Positions 1 to 9,094 of a DNA stretch of 64,000 nucleotides are shown one piece after another. The notes below the pieces were generated by a model. The model did no database searches and had not been told where the DNA came from. It was given only the letters and a program-made list of their open reading frames with translations. Position 1 is the stretch's first letter; the number at the start of each line of letters is the position of its first letter. This DNA is from Actinoplanes auranticolor (lineage in GTDB: Bacteria; Actinomycetota; Actinomycetes; Mycobacteriales; Micromonosporaceae): NCBI RefSeq assembly GCF_018332655.1, contig NZ_BOQL01000026.1, positions 62,001-126,000 on the forward strand, in the 5' to 3' direction. The position numbers and the translations under genes were made by a program.

Positions 1-1213
1 TGGCGAGGTCGCCGGTGCGGAACCAGCCGTTGTTCATCACCTCGGCGGTCGCCTCGGGCCGGTTGTAGTAGCCGCGCATGATGCAGTGCCCGCGGATGGC
101 GATCTCGCCGATCTCGTCGCCGGCCTCGACGGTGTTCCACGACTCGTCGATCAGTTTGACCTCGACACCCCAGATCGGCACGCCGATGGAGCCCGGTCGC
201 GGCTCGCTGTCCGGAGCGCTGAAGGTCGCCACCGGGGAGGTCTCGGACAGGCCGTAGCCCTCCAGGATGGTCCAGCCGAGCCGGCTGCGGACCTCCTTGA
301 TGATCTCCAGCGGCAGGCTGGAGCCGCCACTGACCGTGCGCCGCATGGTCCGGGCGATCTTCTCCACGTCGACGTCGTCGGTCAGCGCGTTGAGCAGCCC
401 CCAGTACATCGTCGGCACGCCGGCGAAGAAGGTGACGTTCTCCTTCTCCAGCAGCTTGACCGCGGCGGCCGGCTCGAACCGGGGCAGCAGCACCAGCGTC
501 GAGGCGCTGGAGAAGCCCGCGTTCATGTTGACCGTGGAGCCGAACGAGTGGAACAGCGGCAGGACCAGCAGGTGGGTGTCGGTGCCGGGCGCGGACTGGA
601 ACAGCCGGTTGCAGGTGAGCGCGTTCAGGATCAGGTTGGAGTGGCTCAGCTCGGCGCCCTTGGCCTGCCCGGTCGTGCCGCTGGTGTAGAGAATGACCGC
701 GGGGTCGGTCTCGGCGGCGAGCACGGTCTCGAAGACCGCCGACTGCCCGGCCAGCGCCCGGCCCAGCGTCTCGGCGCCCTCGATCGGCGACTCGGCGGCC
801 GGGTCGGCGGTGACGAGGAAGAAGTGCTCACACGCGTCCACCTGGGCGAAGCCGGTGTGCCCCTCGGTGCCCATCGGCAGGTCGGGCGTGCCCTGGAAAC
901 AGAAGTACGCCTTGGCCTCGGAGTCGGTCAGGTGGTACGCGATCTCGCGCCCCTTGAGCAGCACGTTGAGCGGCACGACGACGGCACCGGCCTTGAGGAT
1001 GCCGTAGTAGAGCACCGGGAAGTACGGCAGGTTGGGACAGGACAGGGCCACCTTGTCCCCGGGGCCGATGCCCCGCGAGCGCAGCAGGTTGGCGACCTGG
1101 TTGGCTGCCGCGTTCACCTGCGCGTACGTCAGGCGCTGGTCGCCGAGGACGACCGCGGCCCGCTCCGGGTAGTGACGGGCGCTGTCTTCCAAGAAGACGG
1201 AGAGGTTGAGCAT
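1..1213 (-). CDS. Long-chain fatty-acid--CoA ligase (acyl-CoA synthetase), 3' end outside window
   Basis: An AMP-forming adenylate ligase that would activate a fatty acid through an acyl-adenylate to acyl-CoA. About 404 residues are visible and the C-terminal lid lies beyond the left edge. The P-loop-like signature YTSGTTGQAKGAELSH, the core motif EGYGLSETSP and the motif YYNRPEAT..GWFRTGDLA, running into the edge, are all readable and typical of FadD-type enzymes. The ATG at 1213 is preceded by GAGGAGA at good spacing. No partner gene is visible on its downstream side. The family is certain; the natural substrate, a fatty or an aryl acid, cannot be told from this part. Confidence 0.9.
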   Translation of the reverse strand, partial: MLNLSVFLEDSARHYPERAAVVLGDQRLTYAQVNAAANQVANLLRSRGIGPGDKVALSCPNLPYFPVLYYGILKAGAVVVPLNVLLKGREIAYHLTDSEAKAYFCFQGTPDLPMGTEGHTGFAQVDACEHFFLVTADPAAESPIEGAETLGRALAGQSAVFETVLAAETDPAVILYTSGTTGQAKGAELSHSNLILNALTCNRLFQSAPGTDTHLLVLPLFHSFGSTVNMNAGFSSASTLVLLPRFEPAAAVKLLEKENVTFFAGVPTMYWGLLNALTDDVDVEKIARTMRRTVSGGSSLPLEIIKEVRSRLGWTILEGYGLSETSPVATFSAPDSEPRPGSIGVPIWGVEVKLIDESWNTVEAGDEIGEIAIRGHCIMRGYYNRPEATAEVMNNGWFRTGDLA

Positions 1214-1303
1214 GCGTGGGTCTCCTCGACAGATCCGCTGTGACGACGGTCTCAATCCCAACACGCCGACGGCACCCGAAGAACCCTCCGTTTCGATTTT
1301 GTT

Positions 1304-3616
1304 TCATCGAGACCCAGCCCTGGCGCGGAGCACCGGCACGCCGGCCGCCACGACGGCGACGAGGGCGCAGACCAGCGCCACGGCGACGTTCTGGCCCCAG
1401 GGGATCACCAGCTCGATGGCCTGCCCGATCTCCTCCTCGATCGAGCGCCGGGCGGCGAGCAGGCAGAACAGCGCCACCGTGCCGCCCAGCAGCGTGCCCG
1501 TGGCCACCGCCAGCAGGGCCTCGCCGGAGGTCACCCGCAGCACGTGGGACGTGCCGCCACCGGCCAGGCGCAGGGCCCGGAACTCCTCACGGCGTGCGGC
1601 TGTGGCCATCAGCAGGGTGTTGGCCACGGCCAGACCGGTGTAGCCGACCCCGAGCGCGAGCAGCACGGCCAGGAAGATCTGCACGATCTCGCCCTCCTCG
1701 TCGATGTCGATCTGCACGTACGCGCGGGCGGTGAGCACCCGCAGCCCGGTGGCCGGCCCGGCCGGGCCGTCGAGCAGCACCGCCGGGGTCAGCGCTCCCG
1801 GGTCGTGCCGCCGGACCAGGTCGCGGGGCAGCAGGATGGCCTCGGGAGCGTCGTCGCGGACGGCGGTGACCGGCAGCGTCGTAGTGGTGCCGTCCGGGAA
1901 CCGGAGGTCCAGGCGGCGGGGCAGGTCCGCGAGTTCGCGCGACAGCACGACGCCGGTCAGGCCGTCGGTCCCCGCCACGCCGTAGCGCGTGGTCGTGCCG
2001 CCCACCGTGACCAGCGCGTGGCTGCTCAGATAGGAGTCGCCGGGCTGGCCGGCCACCGCGGCGTCGGACAGCCCCGGAACGCCGTCCGGGGCGGCGACCA
2101 GCGCGGCCGGCACGTCGGCCGCCTCGTCGGCCCCGGCGGACTGCGAGATCGTCGAGACGGTCCCGGTGAGCAGCACCGCGAAGCCGACGGTGAGCAGCAC
2201 GGGGGCCGCCGTCGAGGCGACCCGGCGGGCCCCGGTGAGCGTGCCCTCGCGGACCAGCATGCCGGTGGCGCCGCGCCGCCACGGCCAGGTGGTGAGCCGC
2301 ACCAGCGGGGCGATGAGCACCGGGGCGAGCAGCGCCGCCCCGACGAGCAGCAGCATCGCGGCGCCCATCATGGCCGACGACTGGGCGTCGGTGCTCATCG
2401 TGGGCAGGGCGATCAGCAGCGCCGCCCCCGCGGCGATGCCGAGGACGCCGAGGATCCAGCGGGGCCGGGTCATCGCCCGGTGCTCGACTGCCGCGTCGCG
2501 CAGGGCGTCCAGGGCGGGCACCCGGCTGGACCGCCGGGCCGCCGTCCAGACGCCGGCCAGCGCGACCACGATGCCCAGGGCGAACGAGCCGGCCAGGGCG
2601 GCCGGTTGCCCGGTCACGGCGAAACCCGCCGGTTCGAGTCCGGCGGCCACCAGCGGCGGCGCGAGCAGGGGAGCGGCCAGCGCCCCCAGCGGTACGCCCA
2701 CCGCGCCACCCAGCACGGCGACGACCAGCGTCTCGGCGTACATCATCCGGATCACCTGGCCCGGGGTGGCACCGACCGCGCGCAGCAGGCCGATCTCCCG
2801 TCGTCTCTGCGCGGCGCTCAGCGCGCAGGTGGACGCGACCACGAAGATCGCCACGAAGGAGCCGAGCGCGACCATGGCGATCAGCAGTTGCGCGCCGAGC
2901 CAGCGGATCCGGGTCACCGACTCCGGTTCCAGCCGGTCGCGGGCCGCGCCGGACAGGACGGTGCCGTCCGTGCCCACCGCCGACCGGGCCGCCGCCGCGA
3001 CCGCCTCGGCGTCGCCGCTGACGGTGAGCCCGATGAGCCGGACCCCGGCGGACAGGGCGGCCGCGGTGGCGTCGGCGACGTAGAAGCCGGGCCCGTCGGT
3101 CGTGCCGGTCACGGTCCAGGTCGCCGGGCCGCGCGCGGTCAGTACGTCGATCCGGGAGCCCGGGGCCGGGCCGGCCAGCGCGACCTCCCCGGGCCGGGCC
3201 GGCGCGGCGCCCGCGCTGAGCCGGTAGCCGCCGAGCGCCGCCGACGACCAGGCGTGTCCCTCGGTGAGTGCGGTCTCCGGGTCTCCGGTGGGCCGGCCGC
3301 CGACGACCCGCTGCACGTAGAAGGCCGGGTCGGGGATCGCCGCGGTGACTCCGGGCAGGGCCGCCAGCCGCCCGGTCAGAGCGGCCGCCTCGGCGATCGT
3401 CCACGAGCGGTACTCGGGGTAACCGTCGTCGTTGTCACCGACCGAGGGGGAGTGCACGAGCACCGGCGTCGCGGACAACCGCTGCGGCGTCTCGGGCTGC
3501 GACGACGCCCAGAGGGTGGTCGAACCAGCCACCACGCCCACGCCGAGGGCGATCGCGACGAAGGTGCCGGCGAACGCCGCGAAGCGGTGCCGGACCATGT
3601 CCCAGGCGAGCCTCAC
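1304..3616 (-). CDS. ABC transporter permease, FtsX/MacB type
   Basis: Integral membrane component of an ABC exporter, 770 residues. An N-terminal anchor (about 15-37) is followed by a periplasmic-type domain. The first FtsX block (about 240-370) holds the signature region ending in RRREIGLLRAVGATPGQ, two further helices sit near 385-440, and a second FtsX block is at the C-terminus (about 645-765). This duplicated arrangement is usual for Gram-positive permeases that export or sense peptides and lipids. The start overlaps the stop of the ATP-binding gene by four bases, so the two are translationally coupled. A two-component system is divergent on the other side. Substrate unknown. Confidence 0.9.
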   Translation of the reverse strand: MRLAWDMVRHRFAAFAGTFVAIALGVGVVAGSTTLWASSQPETPQRLSATPVLVHSPSVGDNDDGYPEYRSWTIAEAAALTGRLAALPGVTAAIPDPAFYVQRVVGGRPTGDPETALTEGHAWSSAALGGYRLSAGAAPARPGEVALAGPAPGSRIDVLTARGPATWTVTGTTDGPGFYVADATAAALSAGVRLIGLTVSGDAEAVAAAARSAVGTDGTVLSGAARDRLEPESVTRIRWLGAQLLIAMVALGSFVAIFVVASTCALSAAQRRREIGLLRAVGATPGQVIRMMYAETLVVAVLGGAVGVPLGALAAPLLAPPLVAAGLEPAGFAVTGQPAALAGSFALGIVVALAGVWTAARRSSRVPALDALRDAAVEHRAMTRPRWILGVLGIAAGAALLIALPTMSTDAQSSAMMGAAMLLLVGAALLAPVLIAPLVRLTTWPWRRGATGMLVREGTLTGARRVASTAAPVLLTVGFAVLLTGTVSTISQSAGADEAADVPAALVAAPDGVPGLSDAAVAGQPGDSYLSSHALVTVGGTTTRYGVAGTDGLTGVVLSRELADLPRRLDLRFPDGTTTTLPVTAVRDDAPEAILLPRDLVRRHDPGALTPAVLLDGPAGPATGLRVLTARAYVQIDIDEEGEIVQIFLAVLLALGVGYTGLAVANTLLMATAARREEFRALRLAGGGTSHVLRVTSGEALLAVATGTLLGGTVALFCLLAARRSIEEEIGQAIELVIPWGQNVAVALVCALVAVVAAGVPVLRARAGSR

Positions 3617-4359
3617 CGCTCCTCCAGCCGGGCCATGCGCACGGCGATCTCCGGGGCGCCGGCCGGGTGGTCGAGCACGTCGGCCACCCGGCCGTCGGCG
3701 AGCAGCAGCACCCGGTCGGCGTGCGCGGCCGCGTACGGGTCGTGCGTCACCATCACCACGGTCTGCGCGTGCCGGTCCACCGCCGTACGCAGCAACCGCA
3801 GCACCTCCCGCGACGCCGTGGTGTCCAGCGCGCCGGTCGGCTCGTCGGCGAACAGCACCGCCGGCCGGGTCACCAGCGCCCGGGCGATCGCCACCCGCTG
3901 CTGCTGGCCGCCGGAGAGCTCACTCGGCCGGTGCCGCGCCCGGTCCGCCAGCCCCACCTCGGCCAGCATCTCGCGGACCTCGCCCGCCGCCGGCCGCCGT
4001 CCGGCCAGGCGCAGCGGCAGCGCCACGTTCTGCTCCGCGCTCAGCGCCGGGATCAGGTTGAACGCCTGGAACACGAAGCCGACCCGGGCCCGGCGCAGCT
4101 TGGTCAGCGCACGCTCGGACAGCCCGGTCAGGCTGACGCCGTCGATGCTGACCTCGCCGCCGGTCGGCCGGTCGAGGCCCGCGGCGCAGTGCAGCAGGGT
4201 GGACTTGCCGGACCCGGACGGGCCCATCACCGCGGTGAACGTGGCCGGCGCGATGTCCACGTCGACCGCGTCGAGGGCGGTCACCGCGCTCTCGCCCGTA
4301 CCGTAGATCCTGGAGACGGCCCGCAGCCGGACCGCCGTGCCGATCGTCGTGATGGTCAT
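3613..4359 (-). CDS. ABC transporter ATP-binding protein (MacB/LolD type)
   Basis: Cytoplasmic ATPase partner of the downstream FtsX permease, 248 residues from this start. The Walker A GPSGSGKST, the Q-loop in FVFQAFNLIPALS, the ABC signature LSGGQQQRVAIARAL, the Walker B VLFADEPTGALD and the switch histidine in VMVTHD are all intact, so it should hydrolyse ATP. The ATG at 4359 is chosen because GGAAGG precedes it; an in-frame ATG 33 bases upstream has no comparable site. It overlaps the permease start by four bases. The 110-base gap to the divergent histidine kinase should hold promoters for both directions. Confidence 0.93.
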   Translation of the reverse strand: MTITTIGTAVRLRAVSRIYGTGESAVTALDAVDVDIAPATFTAVMGPSGSGKSTLLHCAAGLDRPTGGEVSIDGVSLTGLSERALTKLRRARVGFVFQAFNLIPALSAEQNVALPLRLAGRRPAAGEVREMLAEVGLADRARHRPSELSGGQQQRVAIARALVTRPAVLFADEPTGALDTTASREVLRLLRTAVDRHAQTVVMVTHDPYAAAHADRVLLLADGRVADVLDHPAGAPEIAVRMARLEER

Positions 4360-4469
4360 GCCGGAAGCCTTCCGGCCGGCCCGGCCGGGCACATTCCCCC
4401 GCGGGCGAGGATCGAAGGTATACCCAGCACTACCGAGTGGGCCGCGGCCCGCCGGTAGCGTGACTGCCC

Positions 4470-5708
4470 ATGCCGGTCCGCAACGCGCTCGACGCGCTCA
4501 CCATGCGGCCCACCCGGTTCCTGACGTCGTCGTGGCCGTGGCGCTCGCTGGCCTATCTCACCGGTGGCGCGATGATCGGCTTCGCCACGATCGTGGCCAC
4601 CGTGCTGCTGCTGGCCGCGGGCGCGGTGTTGTCGGTCGTGGTGGTCGGTATCGCCGGCTACCTGGCCACCGTCCTGTCCGGAGTCGCCGTCGGCCGCCTG
4701 GAGCGGTGGCGGATGCGCCTGGTCGACCGCGAGGAACTGCCGGACCCGCACCGCGCACCCGCCGCCCCGGGCCTGCGCCCGTGGCTCATGTGCCGGCTGC
4801 GGGAGCAGGCCACCTGGCGCGAGCTCGGCTACACGATGATCTCGGCGCTGGTGCTGTGCTGGATGGACGCGGTGGTCGTCGGGGCGGCCGTCTTCGCACC
4901 CACGACGGTGCTGTTCGGTCCGTTCTACAACCGCGAGGACTCGTTGTGGCTCACCGTGCCGCTCGCCCTGTCGACCCCGGCCATCCTGGCGGTGGCGGCC
5001 TATCCGGTGACCGCGTGGGCCGGGGCCCGGGCGGCGATGGCCCGGGCGCTGCTGGCCCCGCGCAGTGACGACAGCGACGCCAAGCTGGTCGAGCTCAGCC
5101 GGTCCCGGGCCCGGCTGGTCGACGCGTTCGAGGTCGAGCGCCGGCGTATCGAGCGGGACCTGCACGACGGGGCCCAGCAGCGGCTCGTCGCGCTCAGCAT
5201 GCAGCTCGGCCTGGCCCGGCTGGAGCTGGCCGCCGGCTCTCCGGCGGCGGTCCAGGTGACGGCGGCGCAGCAGCTGGCCAAGGAGACCCTGGCCGAGCTG
5301 CGCGAGCTGATCCGCGGCGTCCACCCGAAGGTCCTCACCGACCGGGGCCTGGCCGCGGCCGTCGGCGACGCGGCCGGGCACGCCCCGGTGCCGGTCGACC
5401 TGGACCTGCGGCTGGACGGGCGGCTGCCGGACGCGGTCGAGGTGGCGGCGTACTTCGTGGTGGTGGAGGCCCTGGCCAACGTGGCGAAACACAGCGCGGC
5501 GACGCGGGCGGCCGTGACCGCCGGGGTGCGCGGCGGCCGGCTGCACCTGGACATCCGCGACGACGGCCGCGGCGGCGCCGACCCCGAGCGCGGCACCGGC
5601 CTGACCGGGCTGGCCGACCGGGTCGCCGCCGTCGACGGCACGGTGGCGCTGTCCAGCCCGCCCGGTGGCCCGACCCTGCTGCACGTGGAGATCCCGTGCG
5701 GGTCGTGA
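4470..5708 (+). CDS. Sensor histidine kinase, HisKA_3 (NarX/DesK-like)
   Basis: Membrane sensor kinase of 412 residues. Hydrophobic segments around 28-75 and 115-190 form the sensor region, with no large extracellular domain. The dimerisation/phosphoacceptor helix reads RRRIERDLHDGAQQRL, with the likely phosphorylated histidine at 232. The ATPase part shows an N-box like EALANVAKHS and a G-box with DDGRGG and GTGLTGL. The gene overlaps the next one, a response regulator, by 13 bases, which fixes the partnership. Divergent from an ABC exporter, it probably controls that exporter; this is inferred from position only. Confidence 0.9.
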   Translation: MPVRNALDALTMRPTRFLTSSWPWRSLAYLTGGAMIGFATIVATVLLLAAGAVLSVVVVGIAGYLATVLSGVAVGRLERWRMRLVDREELPDPHRAPAAPGLRPWLMCRLREQATWRELGYTMISALVLCWMDAVVVGAAVFAPTTVLFGPFYNREDSLWLTVPLALSTPAILAVAAYPVTAWAGARAAMARALLAPRSDDSDAKLVELSRSRARLVDAFEVERRRIERDLHDGAQQRLVALSMQLGLARLELAAGSPAAVQVTAAQQLAKETLAELRELIRGVHPKVLTDRGLAAAVGDAAGHAPVPVDLDLRLDGRLPDAVEVAAYFVVVEALANVAKHSAATRAAVTAGVRGGRLHLDIRDDGRGGADPERGTGLTGLADRVAAVDGTVALSSPPGGPTLLHVEIPCGS

Positions 5709-6337
5709 TCGCCGAGGACGGCGTCATCGTCCGCGAGGGCATCGCCGGGATGCTGCGGCACTTCGGCCACGAGGTGGTCGCGGCCGTCGCCGACGCGCCC
5801 GCCCTGCTGGCGGCCGTGGCCGAGCACCGGCCCGACGTGGTGGTCACCGACGTGCGGATGCCGCCGGGTTTCAGCGACGAGGGGCTGCAGGCGGCGATCG
5901 CGCTGCGGGCCGCCGACCCGGACCTGCCGGTCCTGGTGCTGAGCCAGTACGTGGAGCAGACGTACGCCGCCGAGCTGCTCGACTCGGGCCACACCGCGGG
6001 CGTCGGCTACCTGCTCAAGGACCGGATCGGCGAGGTGGCCGAGTTCGTCGACGCGCTGGTCCGGGTGGCCGCCGGCCGTACCGTGGTCGACCCGGAGGTG
6101 GTCCGGCAGCTCCTCGGCCGGCGCCGCGACCCGCTGGGCCGGCTCACCCCGCGCGAACGCGAGGTCCTGGCGCTGATGGCCGAGGGCCGCTCGAACACGG
6201 CGATCGCCCGCACGCTGGTGGTCAGCGAGGCGGCCGTGGCCAAGCACATCGGCAGCCTGCTGGCCAAGCTGGACCTGCCCCCGGACGTCGACGACCACCG
6301 CCGCGTCCGGGCCGTGCTGGCCTTCCTGCGCGGCTGA
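5696..6337 (+). CDS. Response regulator, NarL/FixJ family
   Basis: Two-domain transcription regulator of 213 residues. The receiver domain has the acidic pocket (AED at 6-8), the phosphorylatable Asp52 in VVVTDVRMP and a lysine in YLLKDRIGE. The C-terminal LuxR-type helix-turn-helix (about 146-192) begins LTPREREVLALMAEG. The GTG start at 5696 lies inside the end of the kinase gene, so translation is coupled. It is presumably phosphorylated by the kinase encoded just upstream and acts on the divergent exporter promoter. Confidence 0.92.
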   Translation: MRVVIAEDGVIVREGIAGMLRHFGHEVVAAVADAPALLAAVAEHRPDVVVTDVRMPPGFSDEGLQAAIALRAADPDLPVLVLSQYVEQTYAAELLDSGHTAGVGYLLKDRIGEVAEFVDALVRVAAGRTVVDPEVVRQLLGRRRDPLGRLTPREREVLALMAEGRSNTAIARTLVVSEAAVAKHIGSLLAKLDLPPDVDDHRRVRAVLAFLRG

Positions 6338-6343
6338 CCCGGC

Positions 6344-7186
6344 TCAGGCGGCGCGCAGCTGGTCCAGCACCAGGGGGTCGATCCTCCCGGCGACGATGCG
6401 TTCCTCCAGGTTGGCGATGCCGGCCCAGGAGGCCAGGGCCTCGTCGAGGTCGGCCGGCGCCGGTCCCGCGGGGTGGCCCAGGGCGGCGAGCCGCTCGCGG
6501 ACCTCGGCGCCGATGTCCCCGTCGAGATCCAGCAGGGTCGCCGGGTCCGGGCGTGCGAAGTAGAGCGTGTGCAGCTCGAGCAGCCGGGTCAGCTCGGTGA
6601 CCGGGTCGGGGTGGTCGTCCACGCGCAGATCCACCACGACGTCGCTGGTGCCGCCGTACCCCTGGCCCTTGGCCACCACCAGCAGCGCCGCGCTCTGCCG
6701 GCCGCGCCGGTCGCCGCCGGCCTCGTCGCCGGCGCGCAGGGCGTCGAGCAGCCGGTACGCCAGCCGGGTCCGGTCCGCGCCGGCCAGCCAAGTCCTGCGC
6801 ATCTGCTCGACCACCTGCGGGCCGGCCAGCATGTTGCCCTGGATGGCGAAGCCGTCCCCGGCCACGCCGCCGGCCCAGTCGTGGCACGCCGAGCCGGTGA
6901 ACGTGGCGCCGGGACCCTGCGTGCCGACCACGCCGACCTGCCGGTGGTCCACCGGACCGGCGTCCGCGGCGATCAGCCCGGCGACCGTCTCGGTGGCGGG
7001 CACCCCGGTGGCCAGCAGCGCGAGCGCCTGCGGCCGGTACGCGAGGTTGGCGTACGACTGGGTGGCCACCGCGCCCACGTCGGCCAGGGCGGCGGGCACG
7101 GCCGCGCCGGCGCCCAGGAACTTGCTGGCCACGGCCACACCGAGCGCGCCGCCGTCGGCGGATCGCGCCACGACAGAGAAAGTCAT
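6344..7186 (-). CDS. DUF1028 domain protein
   Basis: A 280-residue cytoplasmic protein whose N-terminal two thirds (MTFSVVARS, then ALGVAVASKFLGAGAAVP and FAIQGNMLAG) match the DUF1028 family, whose fold resembles N-terminal-nucleophile hydrolases. The C-terminal third resembles the extra, peptidoglycan-binding-like tail seen in many members. No signal peptide or membrane helix is present. It is convergent with the upstream response regulator, with only seven bases between the stops, so it is its own transcription unit. Biochemical role unknown. Confidence 0.8.
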   Translation of the reverse strand: MTFSVVARSADGGALGVAVASKFLGAGAAVPAALADVGAVATQSYANLAYRPQALALLATGVPATETVAGLIAADAGPVDHRQVGVVGTQGPGATFTGSACHDWAGGVAGDGFAIQGNMLAGPQVVEQMRRTWLAGADRTRLAYRLLDALRAGDEAGGDRRGRQSAALLVVAKGQGYGGTSDVVVDLRVDDHPDPVTELTRLLELHTLYFARPDPATLLDLDGDIGAEVRERLAALGHPAGPAPADLDEALASWAGIANLEERIVAGRIDPLVLDQLRAA

Positions 7187-7338
7187 GCGGGCACGTTATC
7201 CGAGTCGTAACACGGCAGGAGAACACTGTGCCCCGGGTGCCGCCCCACTTCGCCGGCGGCATCCCGCCGGTCTGATCACTGTCGCGCCCGCCGCCGCCCT
7301 CGGTGGGGCCGACCACGGTCCGCGACTGGCGGGCCGGG

Positions 7339-7387
7339 AGCTACGGGCGGGGACGGGTGCTTGCCGGTTCCCGGCCCGCCCGTAGCT
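7339..7387 (-). terminator. Hairpin downstream of the small protein gene
   Basis: A perfect 13-bp inverted repeat, AGCTACGGGCGGG (7339-7351) and CCCGCCCGTAGCT (7375-7387), with a 23-base loop. It lies four bases past the stop of the minus-strand gene at 7391-7594. No T-tract follows, as is common in high-GC actinobacteria, so termination is inferred. Confidence 0.6.
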
Positions 7388-7390
7388 GCG

Positions 7391-7594
7391 TCAGCGGCCG
7401 AAGGCGAAACGCGAGCGCTTCTTCTGCCGGCCGAAACGGCCCTGGAGCGTGTCGGCGCCCTGGCGCAGCAGCCTGGTGCCGCGGCTGGGCCCGCGCTTGG
7501 CCTCCACGGCGTCGCTGAGCTTGCGCGCGCCGGCCGCGGCCAGCGGGATGGCGATCGCCATGATCGCGTAGCGCCTGATCAGGTTGAAGAACAT
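7391..7594 (-). CDS. Small membrane-anchored hypothetical protein
   Basis: A 67-residue protein with one hydrophobic segment (about 8-24, YAIMAIAIPLAAAGARKL) and a strongly basic tail ending RFGRQKKRSRFAFGR. The ATG at 7594 has GAGGAGA upstream; a longer frame exists but lacks a ribosome site. The layout suggests a single-pass membrane protein whose tail faces the cytoplasm, perhaps touching nucleic acid or lipid head groups. I do not recognise a family. A strong hairpin follows the stop. Confidence 0.6.
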   Translation of the reverse strand: MFFNLIRRYAIMAIAIPLAAAGARKLSDAVEAKRGPSRGTRLLRQGADTLQGRFGRQKKRSRFAFGR

Positions 7595-7634
7595 CGGAGT
7601 CTCCTCGTCGCCGGTTGGGGGTACGCCCTCCTGA

Positions 7635-8130
7635 TTACCCGCGGCGACGATTGCCACACGTGCCCCGGGCGGCGGCTACTCCGTCCGGGCGGGTGACAGC
7701 CGTGCGCCAGAGCCTCCACGCCGGGCCGGAGAGCCGGGACAGGGCCGCCGGCCGCCCGGTGAGCAGCAGCAGGATCGCCCCGATCGGGCCCTCGACGCGG
7801 GGTCGGCACCCGCCGTCCAGTCGTCGTCGGTGGCGGCGAAGGAGAAGCCGCGCAGCCGCCGCTCGGCCCGGAACGGCCACAGATTCGGCCACACCCGGGC
7901 TGCGGCGGCGGCCGACACCCGCGCGGGCATCGCGCGCTGCCGGCCGAGCGGGACGGCGACGTCCTGCCCCTGCACCAGCACATCGATGAGCGGCTCCAGG
8001 TGGGTGACCCCGGGTGCGGTACGCCGACCCGGCCATCGCACGCAGCAGTGGGGCATACTGCGCGGTGGGGCGCCGGGCCTGACTGCGTGCGGTGTCCCGG
8101 ATCATCCGGTTGAGGTTGCCGCGGGCCCGC
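7635..8130 (-). pseudogene. Decayed mycothiol-dependent (maleylpyruvate isomerase-like, DinB-fold) enzyme
   Basis: Three reading frames on the minus strand together spell a recognisable protein of this actinobacterial family. First comes NLNRMIRDTARSQARR with LLRAMAGS (near 8115-8025). A shift between about 8005 and 8035 leads into HLEPLIDVLVQGQDVAVPLG, VWPNLWPFRAERRLRGF and TDDDWT. A second shift near 7800 leads into VEGPIGAILLLLTGRPAALS. The N-terminal third, with the metal-site residues, is missing. Family members are cytoplasmic and use mycothiol as cofactor. With two frameshifts and no start, no working product is expected unless the shifts are sequencing errors. Confidence 0.65.
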
Positions 8131-8262
8131 GATGGAGGGGCCGAGGCCGAGGTCTACGCCGAGCGGCAGATCGCCGAGTTCGGTGAGCCCGACTTCGCGC
8201 ACGCCCCGCTGCTGACCCGGGTCGGCTCGTGGTGCGACCTGCCGCTGGGTGAGCCGATGTGA
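8083..8262 (+). pseudogene. Possible 3' remnant of an unidentified gene
   Basis: An open stretch of about 59 codons on the plus strand ends at 8262. Its final 45 residues (EAEVYAERQIAEFGEPDFA, then LLTRVGSWCDLPLGEPM) have the balanced composition of a real protein, unlike the arginine- and proline-rich shadow frames around it. There is no convincing start or ribosome site, and it abuts the decayed enzyme on the other strand, so it looks like the tail of a deleted gene. I do not recognise the family. Confidence 0.25.
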
Positions 8263-8266
8263 GCCG

Positions 8267-9094
8267 TCAGCGGATGCCCTCGCGGCGCAACGTGGCGGCG
8301 AGGGCGTTCGTGTGCGCGGTCACCGCCGCCACCACCTCATCCAGGTGGACGCCCTGGGCCAGGTCGGCCGGCATCGAGCAGGAGATGGCGTCGGTGGCCG
8401 GGATGCGGTAGCCGACCGCGACCGCGACGCAGGCCACGCCGGGCGTGCCCTGCTCGACCTCGAAGGCCCAGCCCCGCCGGCGGACCGCGTCCAGCTCGGC
8501 GTGCAGGGCGGCGCGCCCGGTGATGGTCTGCGGGGTGAAAGCCTCCAGCGTGTCCGGCAGCAGGGCGTCCACCTCGGCCTTGGTCAGGTCGGCGAGCAGT
8601 GCCTGGCCCAGCCCGGTGACGTGGGCCGGCAGCCGGCGCCCGACCCGGGAGATGACCCGCTCGGCCTCGCGTGACTCGCGGCTGGCCAGGTAGAGCACGT
8701 GGGTGTCGTCGCGGCGGGCGTAGTGGATGGTGTGGCCCACCTCGGTACGAAGGTCCTCCAGCGTCTCGTACGCGTACCGCAGCGCCGGGTCCCGGTCCAG
8801 ATAGGCCGTGCCGGAGAGCAGGGCGTGCGGGCCGACGCCGAACGCCGAGCCGCTCTCGTCCGCCTCCACCCACTTCAGCTCGCGCAGCGTGCGTACCAGC
8901 GCGTGCAGGCTGGAGCGGGGATAGCCCATGCGCTCCTGCAGCTCCGAGAGGGCGCCGTAGCGGATCTCGGCGGCAGTGACCGAAGTGGTGTACAGGCCGG
9001 TGCTGGACGTTTGCTGTAGCCGTGCGAGCACGGCCGGAGCTGGCGTCGCACGCATGAGTTCGGAGACGACTTTCGTGTCGAGGACAATCATCAC
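8267..9094 (-). CDS. Chimeric protein: truncated VapC/FitB PIN domain fused in frame to IclR-type regulator
   Basis: A 275-residue frame made of two halves. Residues 1-47 are the start of a PIN-domain toxin, with MIVLDTKVVSELMRA carrying the first catalytic Asp and TSVTAAEIRYG the conserved Glu. The usual Asn of LDTN is Lys here. From about residue 49 the sequence becomes an IclR-family regulator: LQERMGYPRSSLHALVRTL is the recognition-helix region and the effector domain continues to the stop. The PIN half lacks its later acidic residues, so nuclease activity is unlikely. The IclR half lacks its own start and first helix. The junction is near 8953. The ATG overlaps the stop of the antitoxin gene by four bases, so transcription probably follows the antitoxin promoter. 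Confidence 0.8.
   Translation of the reverse strand: MMIVLDTKVVSELMRATPAPAVLARLQQTSSTGLYTTSVTAAEIRYGALSELQERMGYPRSSLHALVRTLRELKWVEADESGSAFGVGPHALLSGTAYLDRDPALRYAYETLEDLRTEVGHTIHYARRDDTHVLYLASRESREAERVISRVGRRLPAHVTGLGQALLADLTKAEVDALLPDTLEAFTPQTITGRAALHAELDAVRRRGWAFEVEQGTPGVACVAVAVGYRIPATDAISCSMPADLAQGVHLDEVVAAVTAHTNALAATLRREGIR

Noticed and set aside
2620-2650. T-arm-like sequence GGTTCGAGTCCGGCGG followed by CCACCA-like bases
   Set aside because: It lies inside the conserved permease gene, and no acceptor, D-arm or anticodon arm can be folded around it.
1544-4306. Long open frame antisense to the ABC transporter genes
   Set aside because: Low-complexity shadow translation; both genes on the other strand have complete motifs.
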